64,000 nt of DNA, taken from Rhizobium glycinendophyticum (GTDB lineage Bacteria > Pseudomonadota > Alphaproteobacteria > Rhizobiales > Rhizobiaceae). The stretch covers positions 186,001 to 250,000 of the forward strand of contig NZ_VFYP01000003.1 in NCBI RefSeq assembly GCF_006443685.1, in the 5' to 3' direction. Both the position numbers and the translations under genes were made by a program. Under the pieces are notes generated by a model, which was not told where the DNA came from, ran no database searches, and saw nothing but the letters and a program-made list of their open reading frames with translations. Shown here piece after piece: positions 45,351 through 56,023 of the stretch. The number at the start of each line of letters is the position of its first letter. The stretch's first letter is position 1.

Positions 45351-47997
45351 CCCCGGCTAATACCGCCACGGTCTGGCCTTCCAGCACGTTGCTGATCAGG
45401 ATCCTCTTGGACACCGGCGAAACCTGGTCCGCCAGTGCGTCCCGCCACGTCATCTCGGCCAGTTCACCCGGAAGGGAAACGGACGTATCCGCCCAGAATT
45501 CAGCGGGGCCCAGCCCAGTGGCATCCGCCAACATCGCCAGAGGCAGCCGGCAGGCGATGGTAATGACTGCCTCGGAACCTGCTTGGCGTGCAAACGCAAC
45601 GATGTGGTGGCTCTTGGCGCCGTCCACCTCAAGCGGGAGATAGCCTCCCTCCGCGAAAAGCCGCGGGTGCCGGTTGCGAAGGCGAAGCGCCCGGCCCACC
45701 AAAGCCTGCTTGACCCAGCCCGAAGCCAGGGCCTGCGGATCGGAAAAGGCAACCGGAGCACTCGGCTCGAACTGCGCCAGTGTTTCGAAAGGCGGAGGTC
45801 GGCGATTATCGGGATCAACAAAGCTGAGGTCGATCCCCTCACTGCCCTGGTAGACATCGGGAATACCGGGCGCCGTCAGTTTCACGACCGTCTGAGTGAG
45901 CCCGTTGATCAGGCCGGCGACGATAATCGGCTGGATGCGAGAAACGAAAGTCTCGACAAACGCGTGATGGTCGAGCAAGAGCCCGCGCACATAGTCGGTG
46001 ACGGCACGCTCGTATTCCTCATCAACTGCATTCCAGTCGCTCCGAAGCTTCGCCTCGCGCAGCGACTTCTCCATGAAAGCTGAGAGTCGGTCAGCGAAAT
46101 CGGCAAGCCCTTCGCGGTCATCGGCTGTCAGATCCACAGGCCAGTGGGCGATCAGCGCCTGGAAGATCATCCACTCGATTTCCGGCTCAGGCGCTGGTCC
46201 CTCGCTCAAGGTCTTGACCAAAGGCCGGGCGAGTTGCCGCCATGTGTGGATGAGAGGGCCCATAGCTTCGGCGTCTTCGGCGAAGGCGAACAGCCGGGCC
46301 CGCGCATCCTCGCCTCGCTTGGTGTCATGGGTGGACGATGCAGAAAGCCCGTGCGGCTGCTCCTTTGCCCGGCGCGCCATCTCCTGATGGAAATGGGCAA
46401 GCCCCTCATCCGGCGGCTCCAATTCTCCGCCCACTTCATTGAGCGCGAGGAATTCGCCATGGCGGAAGAAAAGCGTATCTTCAAGCGACTTGGCCATCAG
46501 CGGGCCGGTCAACTGCTGGAATCGCCGCCGCAGAACGGCCTCCCCCTCTCCTGCGGATGTGGCCTCCCCTTCGCCCTTCAGCAGTGCCACGATACGGCCA
46601 GCCGCCTGCCTCTCCTCCTCCGACAAATTGCGTGAAGCCTCGAGCAAAACCTCGTCGAGGAGAGCGGCATCCCCGGCTGATAGGCCATTGTCGCTGCCAT
46701 ATGTCCTGTAGCGTGGAAAGGCGAGGAGCAGTTCCTCAAGAGCCACCTGCACAAGCGGCTTGGGAAGACCAGTCAGTCGAGCTGCCTCGCGGCGCAGCGC
46801 TCCGACCTCGCCTGCGAAATTCACGCGGATCATCTGCCGCTTGGCGGCGCGCATCTCGAGCAGGATATCGGATGGCCCTCCGCTGACCTGCTCATAGGCC
46901 TTTCGAACGGCGCGAAAGCCATCCCCTTCCAGAAGTACGGGCACCTGGGCGGCGATGAACTCGTAACCAGTGGTGCCCTCTACCGGCCAGTCCTCGGGAA
47001 GGCTTTCGCCCGGCGCAAGGATCTTCTCCACCACGAGGTAGACGTCGGGCCCGATGGCTGCGCGCAATTTCGCAAGATAGGTCGCAGGATCTGCCAGTCC
47101 ATCGACATGATCGATCCGCAGGCCTTGGACAATATCGTCGCAGACTAGGTCGAGCACGGTCTGATGCACGTCCTCGAACACGGCCTGATCCTCGACCCGC
47201 AAGCCGACCAGCCCGGCGATTTCGAAAAAGCGGCGATAATTCAGCCCCTCCGCAGCCTCGGTGTAATGCATCAAGCGCCAAGGCTGGAGGCTGTGCAGGA
47301 AGACCAGAAAGTCGGCATCGCGGGCCCGCGCAGCAAGCGCCCGCAGCAGAGGTTCGCAGTCGCCGCCGTTGCACAACGTCAGAACCTTTTCATGAAAGTC
47401 CGCGGCATTCTCAGCCTTCGCCGCTCGGCCGAGTTCCGCAAGCCGGGTGGCCATCGGGTCCGTCGCTTCGCTCAGTACGGCAGGATAGGTGGTAGGCGCC
47501 AGCGGATAGAGGCTGTCGAAATATTTGAGCGCCAGCCCCCCTTCGCTCCGGTCGAGCGCCAGGGAAAAGCCCCCTTCCATCACCACCTGCTCGAAGCTCG
47601 CCCCGAGAAAGGGCAGCGTCAGCTTCTGGTTCCAGTCGATATCGAAGTGGCGGGCATAGGGACTGGCCTCGCCCCAGGTAACGACGCTGCGCCACCACGG
47701 GTTTTCAAGGCTGGCCGCCATATGGTTCGGGACGATGTCCAGGATCAGGCCGAGGCCTTCTGCTTTCAAAGCCCGGGACAATCGCTCCAGCCCATCCATG
47801 CCGCCGAGGACGGGATCAATGAGGTTGGCGTCCGTGACGTCATAACCATGCGTCGAACCCTTTGTGGCAGCAAAGATCGGCGAGGCATAGAGATGGCTGA
47901 TGCCGAGCCGTTTCAGATAGGGCACGAGTCCAATGGCACGATCGAAGTCCATCCCGTCGCGAAACTGCAGACGGTAGGTCGAGACGGGAATGGGCAT
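45340..47997 (-). CDS. treY: Maltooligosyltrehalose synthase
   Basis: An 885-residue GH13 enzyme that rearranges the reducing end of maltodextrins to a trehalose unit. Start STYRLQFRDGMDFDRAIGL and KRLGISHLYASPIFAATKGS are TreY hallmarks. The catalytic acid/base region is GLRIDHVDGLADP near 260-270 with VVEKIL as the general acid. C-terminal GLTQTVVKLTAPGIPDVYQG is conserved. TreZ and TreX partners are not in the window. Cytosolic, first of a short minus-strand unit below usg. Confidence 0.95.
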   Translation of the reverse strand: MPIPVSTYRLQFRDGMDFDRAIGLVPYLKRLGISHLYASPIFAATKGSTHGYDVTDANLIDPVLGGMDGLERLSRALKAEGLGLILDIVPNHMAASLENPWWRSVVTWGEASPYARHFDIDWNQKLTLPFLGASFEQVVMEGGFSLALDRSEGGLALKYFDSLYPLAPTTYPAVLSEATDPMATRLAELGRAAKAENAADFHEKVLTLCNGGDCEPLLRALAARARDADFLVFLHSLQPWRLMHYTEAAEGLNYRRFFEIAGLVGLRVEDQAVFEDVHQTVLDLVCDDIVQGLRIDHVDGLADPATYLAKLRAAIGPDVYLVVEKILAPGESLPEDWPVEGTTGYEFIAAQVPVLLEGDGFRAVRKAYEQVSGGPSDILLEMRAAKRQMIRVNFAGEVGALRREAARLTGLPKPLVQVALEELLLAFPRYRTYGSDNGLSAGDAALLDEVLLEASRNLSEEERQAAGRIVALLKGEGEATSAGEGEAVLRRRFQQLTGPLMAKSLEDTLFFRHGEFLALNEVGGELEPPDEGLAHFHQEMARRAKEQPHGLSASSTHDTKRGEDARARLFAFAEDAEAMGPLIHTWRQLARPLVKTLSEGPAPEPEIEWMIFQALIAHWPVDLTADDREGLADFADRLSAFMEKSLREAKLRSDWNAVDEEYERAVTDYVRGLLLDHHAFVETFVSRIQPIIVAGLINGLTQTVVKLTAPGIPDVYQGSEGIDLSFVDPDNRRPPPFETLAQFEPSAPVAFSDPQALASGWVKQALVGRALRLRNRHPRLFAEGGYLPLEVDGAKSHHIVAFARQAGSEAVITIACRLPLAMLADATGLGPAEFWADTSVSLPGELAEMTWRDALADQVSPVSKRILISNVLEGQTVAVLAGERG

Positions 47998-48072
47998 GCT
48001 GACATCCTCGGGAGAAACTTTGGGCGACGCTGCGTAACGCCGCCAACCCCGGGTTGTTCCCAGCAGATCGCC

Positions 48073-48345
48073 TTAGTGCAGCTTGATCTCGCCGTCCACC
48101 TTGCGCCACTCGTTCGGCCCAATCAGCCGTTTGTGGCTGAAGCGCACGGAGTGCAGGTCGCCATCGAGATTGGTCCGCCAGAAATCGAGAAACTTCGTCA
48201 TCTGCGGGAAATCAGGCGCCAGATCGTAATCCTGCCAGAGGAAGGTCTGCAGAACGGAGCGAAAGTCGGGCAGCCGGTAAAGGATGTGTGCGGTGGTGAG
48301 GCCGTATCCCTCCATCTGGAGAGTAAAGTCTTTGGATGATGTCAT
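48073..48345 (-). CDS. usg: Usg-like protein
   Basis: A 90-residue protein matching the alphaproteobacterial Usg family (MEGYGLTTAHILYRLPDF, then LQTFLWQDYDLAPDFPQM and FLDFWRTNLDG). It was once linked to the tryptophan operon but its function is unknown. Lies 75 bp upstream of treY on the same strand and is divergent from groES. Confidence 0.88.
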   Translation of the reverse strand: MTSSKDFTLQMEGYGLTTAHILYRLPDFRSVLQTFLWQDYDLAPDFPQMTKFLDFWRTNLDGDLHSVRFSHKRLIGPNEWRKVDGEIKLH

Positions 48346-48437
48346 GCGTTTCCCTCATGTCGTTGACGATAAAAAGTTTGACAAAACTGCGTGAAATGGC
48401 AAGAGGGTCGCAAAAATTGTGATGATAAATCAGGCTG

Positions 48438-48464
48438 TTAGCAGCAAACCTACGAGAGTGCTGA
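48438..48464. promoter_or_regulatory. Degenerate CIRCE element (HrcA operator)
   Basis: TTAGCAGCA-N9-GAGTGCTGA lies 148 bp upstream of groES. The right arm matches the CIRCE consensus GAGTGCTAA at 8 of 9 and the left arm TTAGCACTC at 6 of 9, with the exact 9-base spacer. It lies in the 266-bp groES-usg intergenic region. Confidence 0.65.
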
Positions 48465-48482
48465 TTTTTTTCATCAGCCCCT

Positions 48483-48516
48483 CTTGAAACAAAAAATCGG
48501 AAAAACCAGATCATCG
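48483..48516 (+). promoter_or_regulatory. Possible heat-shock promoter of groES
   Basis: CTTGAAA at 48483-48489 matches the RpoH -35 box, and a CCAGATCAT-like -10 lies about 17 bases on. Position between CIRCE and groES fits, but the -10 is poor. Confidence 0.35.
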
Positions 48517-48611
48517 CGCGCCGGATGCCTCACATGGGTCCGGCGACCCGTCCGGACCCCATCCGGTCCGGCCTTTGGGGACGTTCAATTTTGTTTGTCC
48601 AGGAGGAAAAC

Positions 48612-48926
48612 ATGAAGTTCCGTCCGCTGCACGACCGCATCGTCGTCCGCCGCGTTTCGTCCGAGGAGAAGACCAAGGGCGGCATCATCATTCCCGACAC
48701 TGCCAAAGAAAAGCCGCAGGAAGGCGAAGTCATCGCCGTCGGCCCCGGCGCTCGCAACGACCAGGGCCAGATCGTCGCGCTCGACGTGAAGGTCGGCGAT
48801 CGCGTTCTCTTCGGCAAATGGTCCGGCACTGAGATCAAGATCGACGGCGAAGAGCTGCTGATCATGAAGGAAGCCGACGTCATGGGCATCATCGAAGTCC
48901 AGGCCGCAGAAAAGAAAGCCGCCTGA
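48612..48926 (+). CDS. groES: Co-chaperonin GroES
   Basis: A 104-residue GroES. It begins [20 protein letters not shown] with the mobile loop [19 protein letters not shown], the part that binds GroEL, and ends [10 protein letters not shown]. An AGGAGG site precedes ATG at 48612. Forms the heptameric lid for the adjacent GroEL; 37 bp separates the two genes. Confidence 0.98.
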   Translation: MKFRPLHDRIVVRRVSSEEKTKGGIIIPDTAKEKPQEGEVIAVGPGARNDQGQIVALDVKVGDRVLFGKWSGTEIKIDGEELLIMKEADVMGIIEVQAAEKKAA

Positions 48927-48960
48927 GAACTATCAGTCATCATTTGCCTTTGAGGAGTGA

Positions 48961-50589
<1,629 letters not shown>

Positions 50590-50612
50590 GGCCAGGAAGA
50601 ACGGAATACGGG

Positions 50613-50641
50613 AGGGCCGCTCTCTTGGGCGGCCCTTTTTT
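50613..50641. terminator. groEL intrinsic terminator
   Basis: GGGCCGC pairs with GCGGCCC around an 8-base loop and is followed by six T. It follows groEL by 24 bp and precedes the convergent EAL gene. Confidence 0.9.
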
Positions 50642-50660
50642 CTGGTGGATGGCAGGGACC

Positions 50661-51401
50661 TCAGGCGGCCAGCGAAATTGGGCTTAGACCTTCAAACGTC
50701 GGACGGGCAAGGTAATAACCCTGTATGAGATTGACGCCGAGATCCGTCAGCACCTCCATCTCGTCCGCCGTCTCAACGCCCTCGCAAACGACGGTGACGC
50801 CAAGATCATGCAGCATGGCAAGGGTGTGGCGCACGACCACCTGCTTAATGCTATCGGTATCGATGCCACGGATCAGATCCATGTCGAGCTTCACCAGATC
50901 AGGCTGGAACCGCGTTAGCAGGTTTAAACCCGAATAGCCCGCTCCAAAATCGTCGATCGCCGTCTTGAAGCCGATTTCGCGATAGCTCCGCAGAATGTTG
51001 AGGATGTGATCGGTGTCGAGCTTCTCGACCTCGGTGAATTCAAAAATGATCCGGTCCAGCGGAAAGTCCGTCCGACGGGCAGTCTCAAGGGTCTGGCGGA
51101 TGCAGGCACGCGGCTCGTAGACCGCATTTGGCATGAAGTTGATCGAGAGATGCGGCATATCCGTCCGCGGGAAGAGGCGGCTCGCCAGTTCGATCGCCCG
51201 CACCCGGCATTGCTGGTCGAAAGCATAGCGGTTGTCGGGATCGATGAGGGAGAGCACGCCATAGGCACCGCTGCCATCCGCGCCCCGAACCAGGGCCTCA
51301 TGAGCAAAGACCTGCCTCGACCGCATGTCGACAATGGGCTGGAAGGCCATCGAAAAATCGCGTTCGAACTTCGCTCCGCCTCGGCAACCCTGACACGACA
51401 C
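50661..51401 (-). CDS. EAL-domain cyclic-di-GMP phosphodiesterase
   Basis: A 246-residue single-domain EAL protein. Catalytic residues look complete: E35 in EALVRG, N in INFMPNA, E in FEFTE, DDFGAGYSG, K in VKLDMD, E in CEGVET and Q in QGYYLA. An N-terminal SCQGCRGG gives a CxxC pair before the EAL domain, as in a rhizobial subfamily, that may bind metal or sense redox. The start is GTG at 51401 with GGAG upstream. Soluble; likely lowers c-di-GMP. Confidence 0.9.
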   Translation of the reverse strand: MSCQGCRGGAKFERDFSMAFQPIVDMRSRQVFAHEALVRGADGSGAYGVLSLIDPDNRYAFDQQCRVRAIELASRLFPRTDMPHLSINFMPNAVYEPRACIRQTLETARRTDFPLDRIIFEFTEVEKLDTDHILNILRSYREIGFKTAIDDFGAGYSGLNLLTRFQPDLVKLDMDLIRGIDTDSIKQVVVRHTLAMLHDLGVTVVCEGVETADEMEVLTDLGVNLIQGYYLARPTFEGLSPISLAA

Positions 51402-51621
51402 CTGAACACTCCTTCAATACCGGTTTCGAGAAAAACACGTGTCGCTTAAGGAAGGTTGAAGGCGCTACGCAAGTACTTCCAAATTTTGCAACCCTCCGCG
51501 ACGGCTTGTGCGTGATCTTTTTTGGGCATCGCTTCATTAGTTCGTTTTATTCAAATATGCTTGATTTCGTAGCCGATTCGAGACGGCTGCGGGGCTAAAT
51601 GACTTAGCTGGGGATGCGGAC

Positions 51622-51840
51622 ATGACTGACCATACGGAAATCGAGACCTGGGCAATGGTGCGGGCGCAGCAGATCGTCATGCAACAGGGGGCGAACCTGG
51701 TGGTTGCAGCCCAAAGGCTGGATCACAGGAAAACCACTGCCAATACCTACGCCCTGAGGGCGGCAATCATGAAATCGCTGGTCGAAGCCCTCTCCTCCCC
51801 TCCGGCTGGAATGCTCAGCCAGATGCAGGCGGGGGAGTAA
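51622..51840 (+). CDS. Small hypothetical protein
   Basis: A 72-residue protein, mostly helical (TEIETWAMVRAQQIVMQQGA, NLVVAAQRLDHR). No recognised family, signal or membrane segment. It is isolated between divergent EAL and convergent tctA genes with 220 bp upstream, where I see no gene. A weak GGGGATG site precedes ATG. Real coding status is likely but unproven. Confidence 0.5.
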   Translation: MTDHTEIETWAMVRAQQIVMQQGANLVVAAQRLDHRKTTANTYALRAAIMKSLVEALSSPPAGMLSQMQAGE

Positions 51841-51856
51841 CCCGGTTCCAAACGAT

Positions 51857-51891
51857 AGACGCCGCGCCTGCGAGGCAGAATACGGCGTCTT
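51857..51891. terminator. Terminator-like hairpin between convergent genes
   Basis: AGACGCCG (51857-51864) pairs with CGGCGTCT (51883-51890), and GCCT-GCG-AGGC forms an inner stem. It lies between the small gene and tctA. Confidence 0.55.
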
Positions 51892-51941
51892 CTCCTTGGG
51901 AGGATCGGTAAGGGGCCCGCAGAGGCTGCCGGCTTTAGTTT

Positions 51942-53462
51942 TTATTGGGCAGACGCTTCGGCGGCTGCAAGCTGCCGGCGGCGCTTGGCCCGCCAGCCAA
52001 GCAGAGCAGGCAAAACAGCGACAGCAATTGCGAGTGCCCACAACACCAGCGAAATCTTGCTCTGGAACAGGATGGAGATATCTCCGCCGCTGATCGCCAA
52101 GGCATTGCGCAGATTGACCTCCATCACCTTGCCCAGAACGAAGCCGAGAATGATCGGCGCCATATCGAAGCCTGCCTTGCGCAACAGCCAGCCCGCAAGA
52201 CCGATCGCCAGCATCAGGTAGATCGCGAAGATCGATGCATGCGTTGAGTAAACGCCGATGACCGAGAGCACGAGAATACCGGGCACCAGGATCCAGTTCG
52301 GCATGGTCAACACGCGGGCGAAGATGTTCACCAGTGGCAGGTTGAGCGCGAGCAGGATGAAGTTGCCGACGAACAGCGAGGCGACGAGACCCCCGACGAT
52401 TTCCGGCCGTTCGACGAGAAGCATCGGGCCGGGCTGGATGTTGTAAAGCATCAGCGCGCCCATCATGACGGCCGTCGTGCCGGATCCCGGAACACCCAGC
52501 GTCAACATTGGCACGAAAGCGCCTGCAGCCGTTGCATTGTTGGCCGCTTCTGGAGCTGCAAGGCCCCGCACATCACCGTGGCCGAACGTTCCTTCGGTGT
52601 CGGAGATCCTCTTTTCTGTCGTGTACGAGACGGCACTGGAGACCGATGCCCCAGTTCCCGGCAGTACGCCGACAATGAAGCCGATGAAGGAGCCGCGCAA
52701 TGTGGCGCCCATGCTCTTCACCACATCCGACATCCGGGCCGTCATGCGGCCGAGCTCGCGGATCACGGTGACGCCATTGGTCTGGTGCTCCAGGATCAGC
52801 ATCGCTTCGGAGATCGAGAAGAGACCGATGACCAGGGTCACGAACTCGATGCCATCGCCGAGTTCCGGTTCGTTGAAGGTGAAGCGATAGGCGCCGGAAG
52901 TGGCATCTAGACCGACGGTGGCAAGCATGAGGCCAAGCACGCAGCCAATCAGGGTCTTGGTGGGCTGGGAGCCGACCATCGAACCGAGGGTCGCGAACGC
53001 GAACACCATCAGCACGAAGTATTCGGCAGGGCCAAAGCCGATAGCGAGGCCAGAGAGCAGCGGCGCGAAAAAGGCGAGGCCGATGACACCAATGATCCCG
53101 CCGATGAAGGAGGCGATACCGGACAGCGCCAGCGCTTCGCCGGCGCGTCCCTGCTTCGCCATCGGATAGCCGTCCATCGCCGTCATCACGGCACCGGCAT
53201 CTCCCGGCACGTTGAGCAGGATGGACGAGATGCGGCCGCCATATTCGGCACCGCAATAGACCGAGGCGAGGAGGATCATCGTGCTTTCGGCGGGCAAGCC
53301 CATCGAGTAGGCGATCGGCATCAAAAGCGCGATGCCGTTGATCGGGCCGATGGCCGGCAGCGCACCGACCAGGGTGCCGATGAAGCAGCCGATGAAACCG
53401 ATCAGCAGGTTCTGCCAGGTGAGGGCAATGCCGAAGCCATGCCAGAGATATTCGAAGCTCAT
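51942..53462 (-). CDS. tctA: Tripartite tricarboxylate transporter large permease TctA
   Basis: A 506-residue integral membrane protein of the TctA family with about 11-12 hydrophobic segments. The signature glycine-rich GALPAIGPINGIALLMPIAY near 33 and VLPGTGASVSSAVSY near 265 are present. It works with TctB and the binding protein TctC to import tricarboxylates or related acids using a sodium or proton gradient. C-terminus is basic (WRAKRRRQLAAAEASAQ). Lies 29 bp after tctB. Confidence 0.95.
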   Translation of the reverse strand: MSFEYLWHGFGIALTWQNLLIGFIGCFIGTLVGALPAIGPINGIALLMPIAYSMGLPAESTMILLASVYCGAEYGGRISSILLNVPGDAGAVMTAMDGYPMAKQGRAGEALALSGIASFIGGIIGVIGLAFFAPLLSGLAIGFGPAEYFVLMVFAFATLGSMVGSQPTKTLIGCVLGLMLATVGLDATSGAYRFTFNEPELGDGIEFVTLVIGLFSISEAMLILEHQTNGVTVIRELGRMTARMSDVVKSMGATLRGSFIGFIVGVLPGTGASVSSAVSYTTEKRISDTEGTFGHGDVRGLAAPEAANNATAAGAFVPMLTLGVPGSGTTAVMMGALMLYNIQPGPMLLVERPEIVGGLVASLFVGNFILLALNLPLVNIFARVLTMPNWILVPGILVLSVIGVYSTHASIFAIYLMLAIGLAGWLLRKAGFDMAPIILGFVLGKVMEVNLRNALAISGGDISILFQSKISLVLWALAIAVAVLPALLGWRAKRRRQLAAAEASAQ

Positions 53463-53491
53463 GAAACGATCCTTTCAGGTCCTGGCGACGG

Positions 53492-53950
53492 TCAGCCGAA
53501 AATCGCGCCGGTCGGCAGATAGACCTCGAGCAAGAAGGAGAAGATGAACCACCAGAGGGCGGCATGAACGACACCGCCGATCAGCGACAGTTTGAGCGGC
53601 GCGCCAAAGATCCAGCCGGTGACGGTAGTCAGGAGAAAGATCGCCGCGGCAAAGCCCAGCGGTTCCATCAGCGCCACGCTGACGATCAGTGCGACGGGAA
53701 CGGCGAGCACCCGAACGAGCGACTGCCCGGTCGGGAAACCTTCTGCCGAACCCGGAAACTTCAGATAGAGGAGCGCGAGCAAGCCGAGCAGGACCGAAAG
53801 CATTACCGGCACGACACGTGGCCCGAGCGGATCCGAGGAGAAGGCATATTCGATCATGCTGCCGCCAATGCCATAGGCGGCCGCAAGCAAGAGCAGGACC
53901 AGCGCACTGATGCGTCCGATCAACTGATGGGTTCTCGTGTTTTCCGACAT
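53492..53950 (-). CDS. tctB: Tripartite tricarboxylate transporter small permease TctB
   Basis: A 152-residue membrane protein with four hydrophobic segments (SALVLLLLAAAYGIGGSMI; VVPVMLSVLLGLLALLYL; LAVPVALIVSVALMEPLGF; GGVVHAALWWFIFSFLLEVY). Matches the short TctB family. Part of tctCBA. Confidence 0.9.
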   Translation of the reverse strand: MSENTRTHQLIGRISALVLLLLAAAYGIGGSMIEYAFSSDPLGPRVVPVMLSVLLGLLALLYLKFPGSAEGFPTGQSLVRVLAVPVALIVSVALMEPLGFAAAIFLLTTVTGWIFGAPLKLSLIGGVVHAALWWFIFSFLLEVYLPTGAIFG

Positions 53951-54111
53951 GTGTGATCTCCTGACTTGAAAGCAAGCCCGGTCCCACGGACGTATCCAGG
54001 GGCTTCAAGCCTTCAGCCTCGGCTGCGACAGATTGAATTTTGAAGCGTTAAGCCGCCCCGAAGTGAGGCGAGCAGAGCGATGCGGCCCTTAAGGACCGCA
54101 TCGCATCGGGA

Positions 54112-55086
54112 TCAGAAGCCGGCTTCTTTCGCCAGGATCTTGAACTTCGCGACGTCGCTCTTGACGCGGTCATCGAAGTCCTTGCCGACCAGCGTGAACT
54201 CGAACAGGCCGCGCGTCTCGCGTTCCTTGGCGAATTCCGGTGTCTTGCTCATGGCGTCGAAGGCATTGACCCACCAGTCGTAGTCGGCGTCGGAAACGTC
54301 CTTGCCGACATAGAAGCCGCGCCACACCGGCCACTCGATGTCGAAGCCCTGCTCCTTTGCCGTCGGGATATCCTTCAACTCACCCGGCAGCCGCTCTGGC
54401 GACATGACGGCGAGGATGCGGACCTTGCCGGCAAGGTGGTGCTTGCCCATTTCCGCAGCGTCGCCGGAACCCACCTGCACATGGCCTCCTTCGAGGGCTG
54501 TCAGCACAGCGCCACCGCCTTCAAGGGCGACGTAACGCATCGTCTTCGGATCCTGCTCGGCAGCCTTGGCGATCAACGAACCCTTCATCCAGTCCTGCGA
54601 CCCCACTGCACCGCCGCCGGCAATCGCAAAAGTCGTCGGATCGGCTTTGTAGGCGGCGACCAGGTCGGCCATCGTCTTATAGGGCGAGTCGGCATTGACC
54701 ACGATCACGCCGAAGTCCGCGCCCAACGCACCGAGCCAGCGGACGGCACTTTCGTCATACTGGCCGAACTTGCCCTGAGCGATCAGCAGCGCTGAGCCGG
54801 AGGATGCGGCCGTAATCAGGTTCGGATCGGTGGCACGCTTGGAGATGACGTGGTTGTAGGCAACGGCGCCGACGCCGCCTTCCATGTAGGTGACCGCCAT
54901 CGGCTCCTTGATCTGCTTGGTCTCGAGCAGGGCATTGGCCGCAAGGCGGCAGGTCAGGTCGAAGCCACCGCCCGGCTTGGCGCCGGCGAGGCATTCAGGC
55001 TTGGTCGGCTCGGCCATGGCTGAGGTCGCGGCAGCAAGCCCGATCAGGGCCGCACCGGCCAGGAATTTCATCGTGTTGCGGATCAT
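54112..55086 (-). CDS. tctC: Tricarboxylate-type binding protein TctC
   Basis: A 324-residue TTT-family periplasmic protein. Signal MKFLAGAALIGLAAATSAMA with cleavage before EPTKPECL. Hallmarks are AKPGGGFDLTCRLAANAL and YMEGGVGAVAYNHV. ATG at 55086 sits 5-8 bases from GGGAGAG; 55089 and 55071 are alternatives. Heads tctCBA; the divergent tctDE signalling genes lie 259 bp upstream. Confidence 0.92.
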   Translation of the reverse strand: MIRNTMKFLAGAALIGLAAATSAMAEPTKPECLAGAKPGGGFDLTCRLAANALLETKQIKEPMAVTYMEGGVGAVAYNHVISKRATDPNLITAASSGSALLIAQGKFGQYDESAVRWLGALGADFGVIVVNADSPYKTMADLVAAYKADPTTFAIAGGGAVGSQDWMKGSLIAKAAEQDPKTMRYVALEGGGAVLTALEGGHVQVGSGDAAEMGKHHLAGKVRILAVMSPERLPGELKDIPTAKEQGFDIEWPVWRGFYVGKDVSDADYDWWVNAFDAMSKTPEFAKERETRGLFEFTLVGKDFDDRVKSDVAKFKILAKEAGF

Positions 55087-55345
55087 CATTCTCTCCCGAA
55101 TGTCTGAGCTTTCCTCGGACAATCCCCGCGCAAGGCAACGGAAGAACCGCACGCGAATGATCATCCGCATGGTCCTCAAGGCGATGGCGTTGGGATCCTC
55201 CCCAAATGCCGGCAAGAGCTTCCTCCTCGCGCCGGCCGGACATTGATAGGCCTCAATCCTGTCACGATCCTGTCAAACCCGTTAACCGCGTGACAGCACG
55301 ACCGGCACCGCTTGATCGCCGTCTCCAGACATGCGACCGTCGGCC

Positions 55346-56023
55346 ATGCGCATTCTGCTCGTGGAAGACACGCTCGATGTCGGCGAGGCCATCAGCCGCC
55401 GCTTTGAAACCATCGGCCACACGGTCGATTGGCAGACGGACGGCCGTGCCTCCTCGGAAATCCTCGATTTCACAGAATATGATCTGGTCATCCTCGACGT
55501 GATGCTGCCGGGCCTGGACGGCTTCTCGATTCTCAAACGCCTTCGACAGAACAAGAATCCGGTACCGGTGCTGGTCCTCACTGCCCGCTCTGAGATCGAT
55601 GATCGGGTAGGGGCGCTCGATCTCGGCGCCGACGACTACCTCGTCAAACCCTTCGATTTTCGCGAACTGGAGGCACGTGCGCGTGTCCTGATGCGCCGTA
55701 GCAGTGGCGGTGAGGCGACCAATATCATTGTCTGCGGCGACGTGCTGCTCGATCGCTCGCAGCGCTCGGTGCGCGTCGGCAAGCGCGAGGTACAGTTGAA
55801 GCGTCGCGAAATGACGCTGCTTGAAATTCTGGCAAGCCGTCCGGGGCGCATCTTCAGCAAGGAGCAACTGCTCGACCAGTTGTTCGGCTTCGAGGAAGCG
55901 GCGGGCCCAAATGCCATCGAACTTTACGTCGGCCGTCTGCGCAAGAAGCTGGAGGGTGCCAAGGCCCGGATTGTGACCGTGCGCGGCATGGGCTATCAAC
56001 TGGTGTCCGATGCAGAGGACTAA
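55346..56023 (+). CDS. tctD: Response regulator TctD (OmpR family)
   Basis: A 225-residue regulator. Receiver domain residues 1-115 with D8, phosphoacceptor D51 (LVILDVMLPG) and K near 101 (YLVKPFD). The C-terminal winged helix includes QLKRREMTLLEILASRPGRI and ELYVGRLRKKL. ATG at 55346 is chosen over 55331. It overlaps the kinase gene by 14 bp. Expected to activate tctCBA. Confidence 0.93.
   Translation: MRILLVEDTLDVGEAISRRFETIGHTVDWQTDGRASSEILDFTEYDLVILDVMLPGLDGFSILKRLRQNKNPVPVLVLTARSEIDDRVGALDLGADDYLVKPFDFRELEARARVLMRRSSGGEATNIIVCGDVLLDRSQRSVRVGKREVQLKRREMTLLEILASRPGRIFSKEQLLDQLFGFEEAAGPNAIELYVGRLRKKLEGAKARIVTVRGMGYQLVSDAED

Noticed and set aside
48212..48514. Small minus-strand frame across the groES promoter region
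   Set aside because: It overlaps usg and the CIRCE-like site, with no similarity; treated as a shadow.
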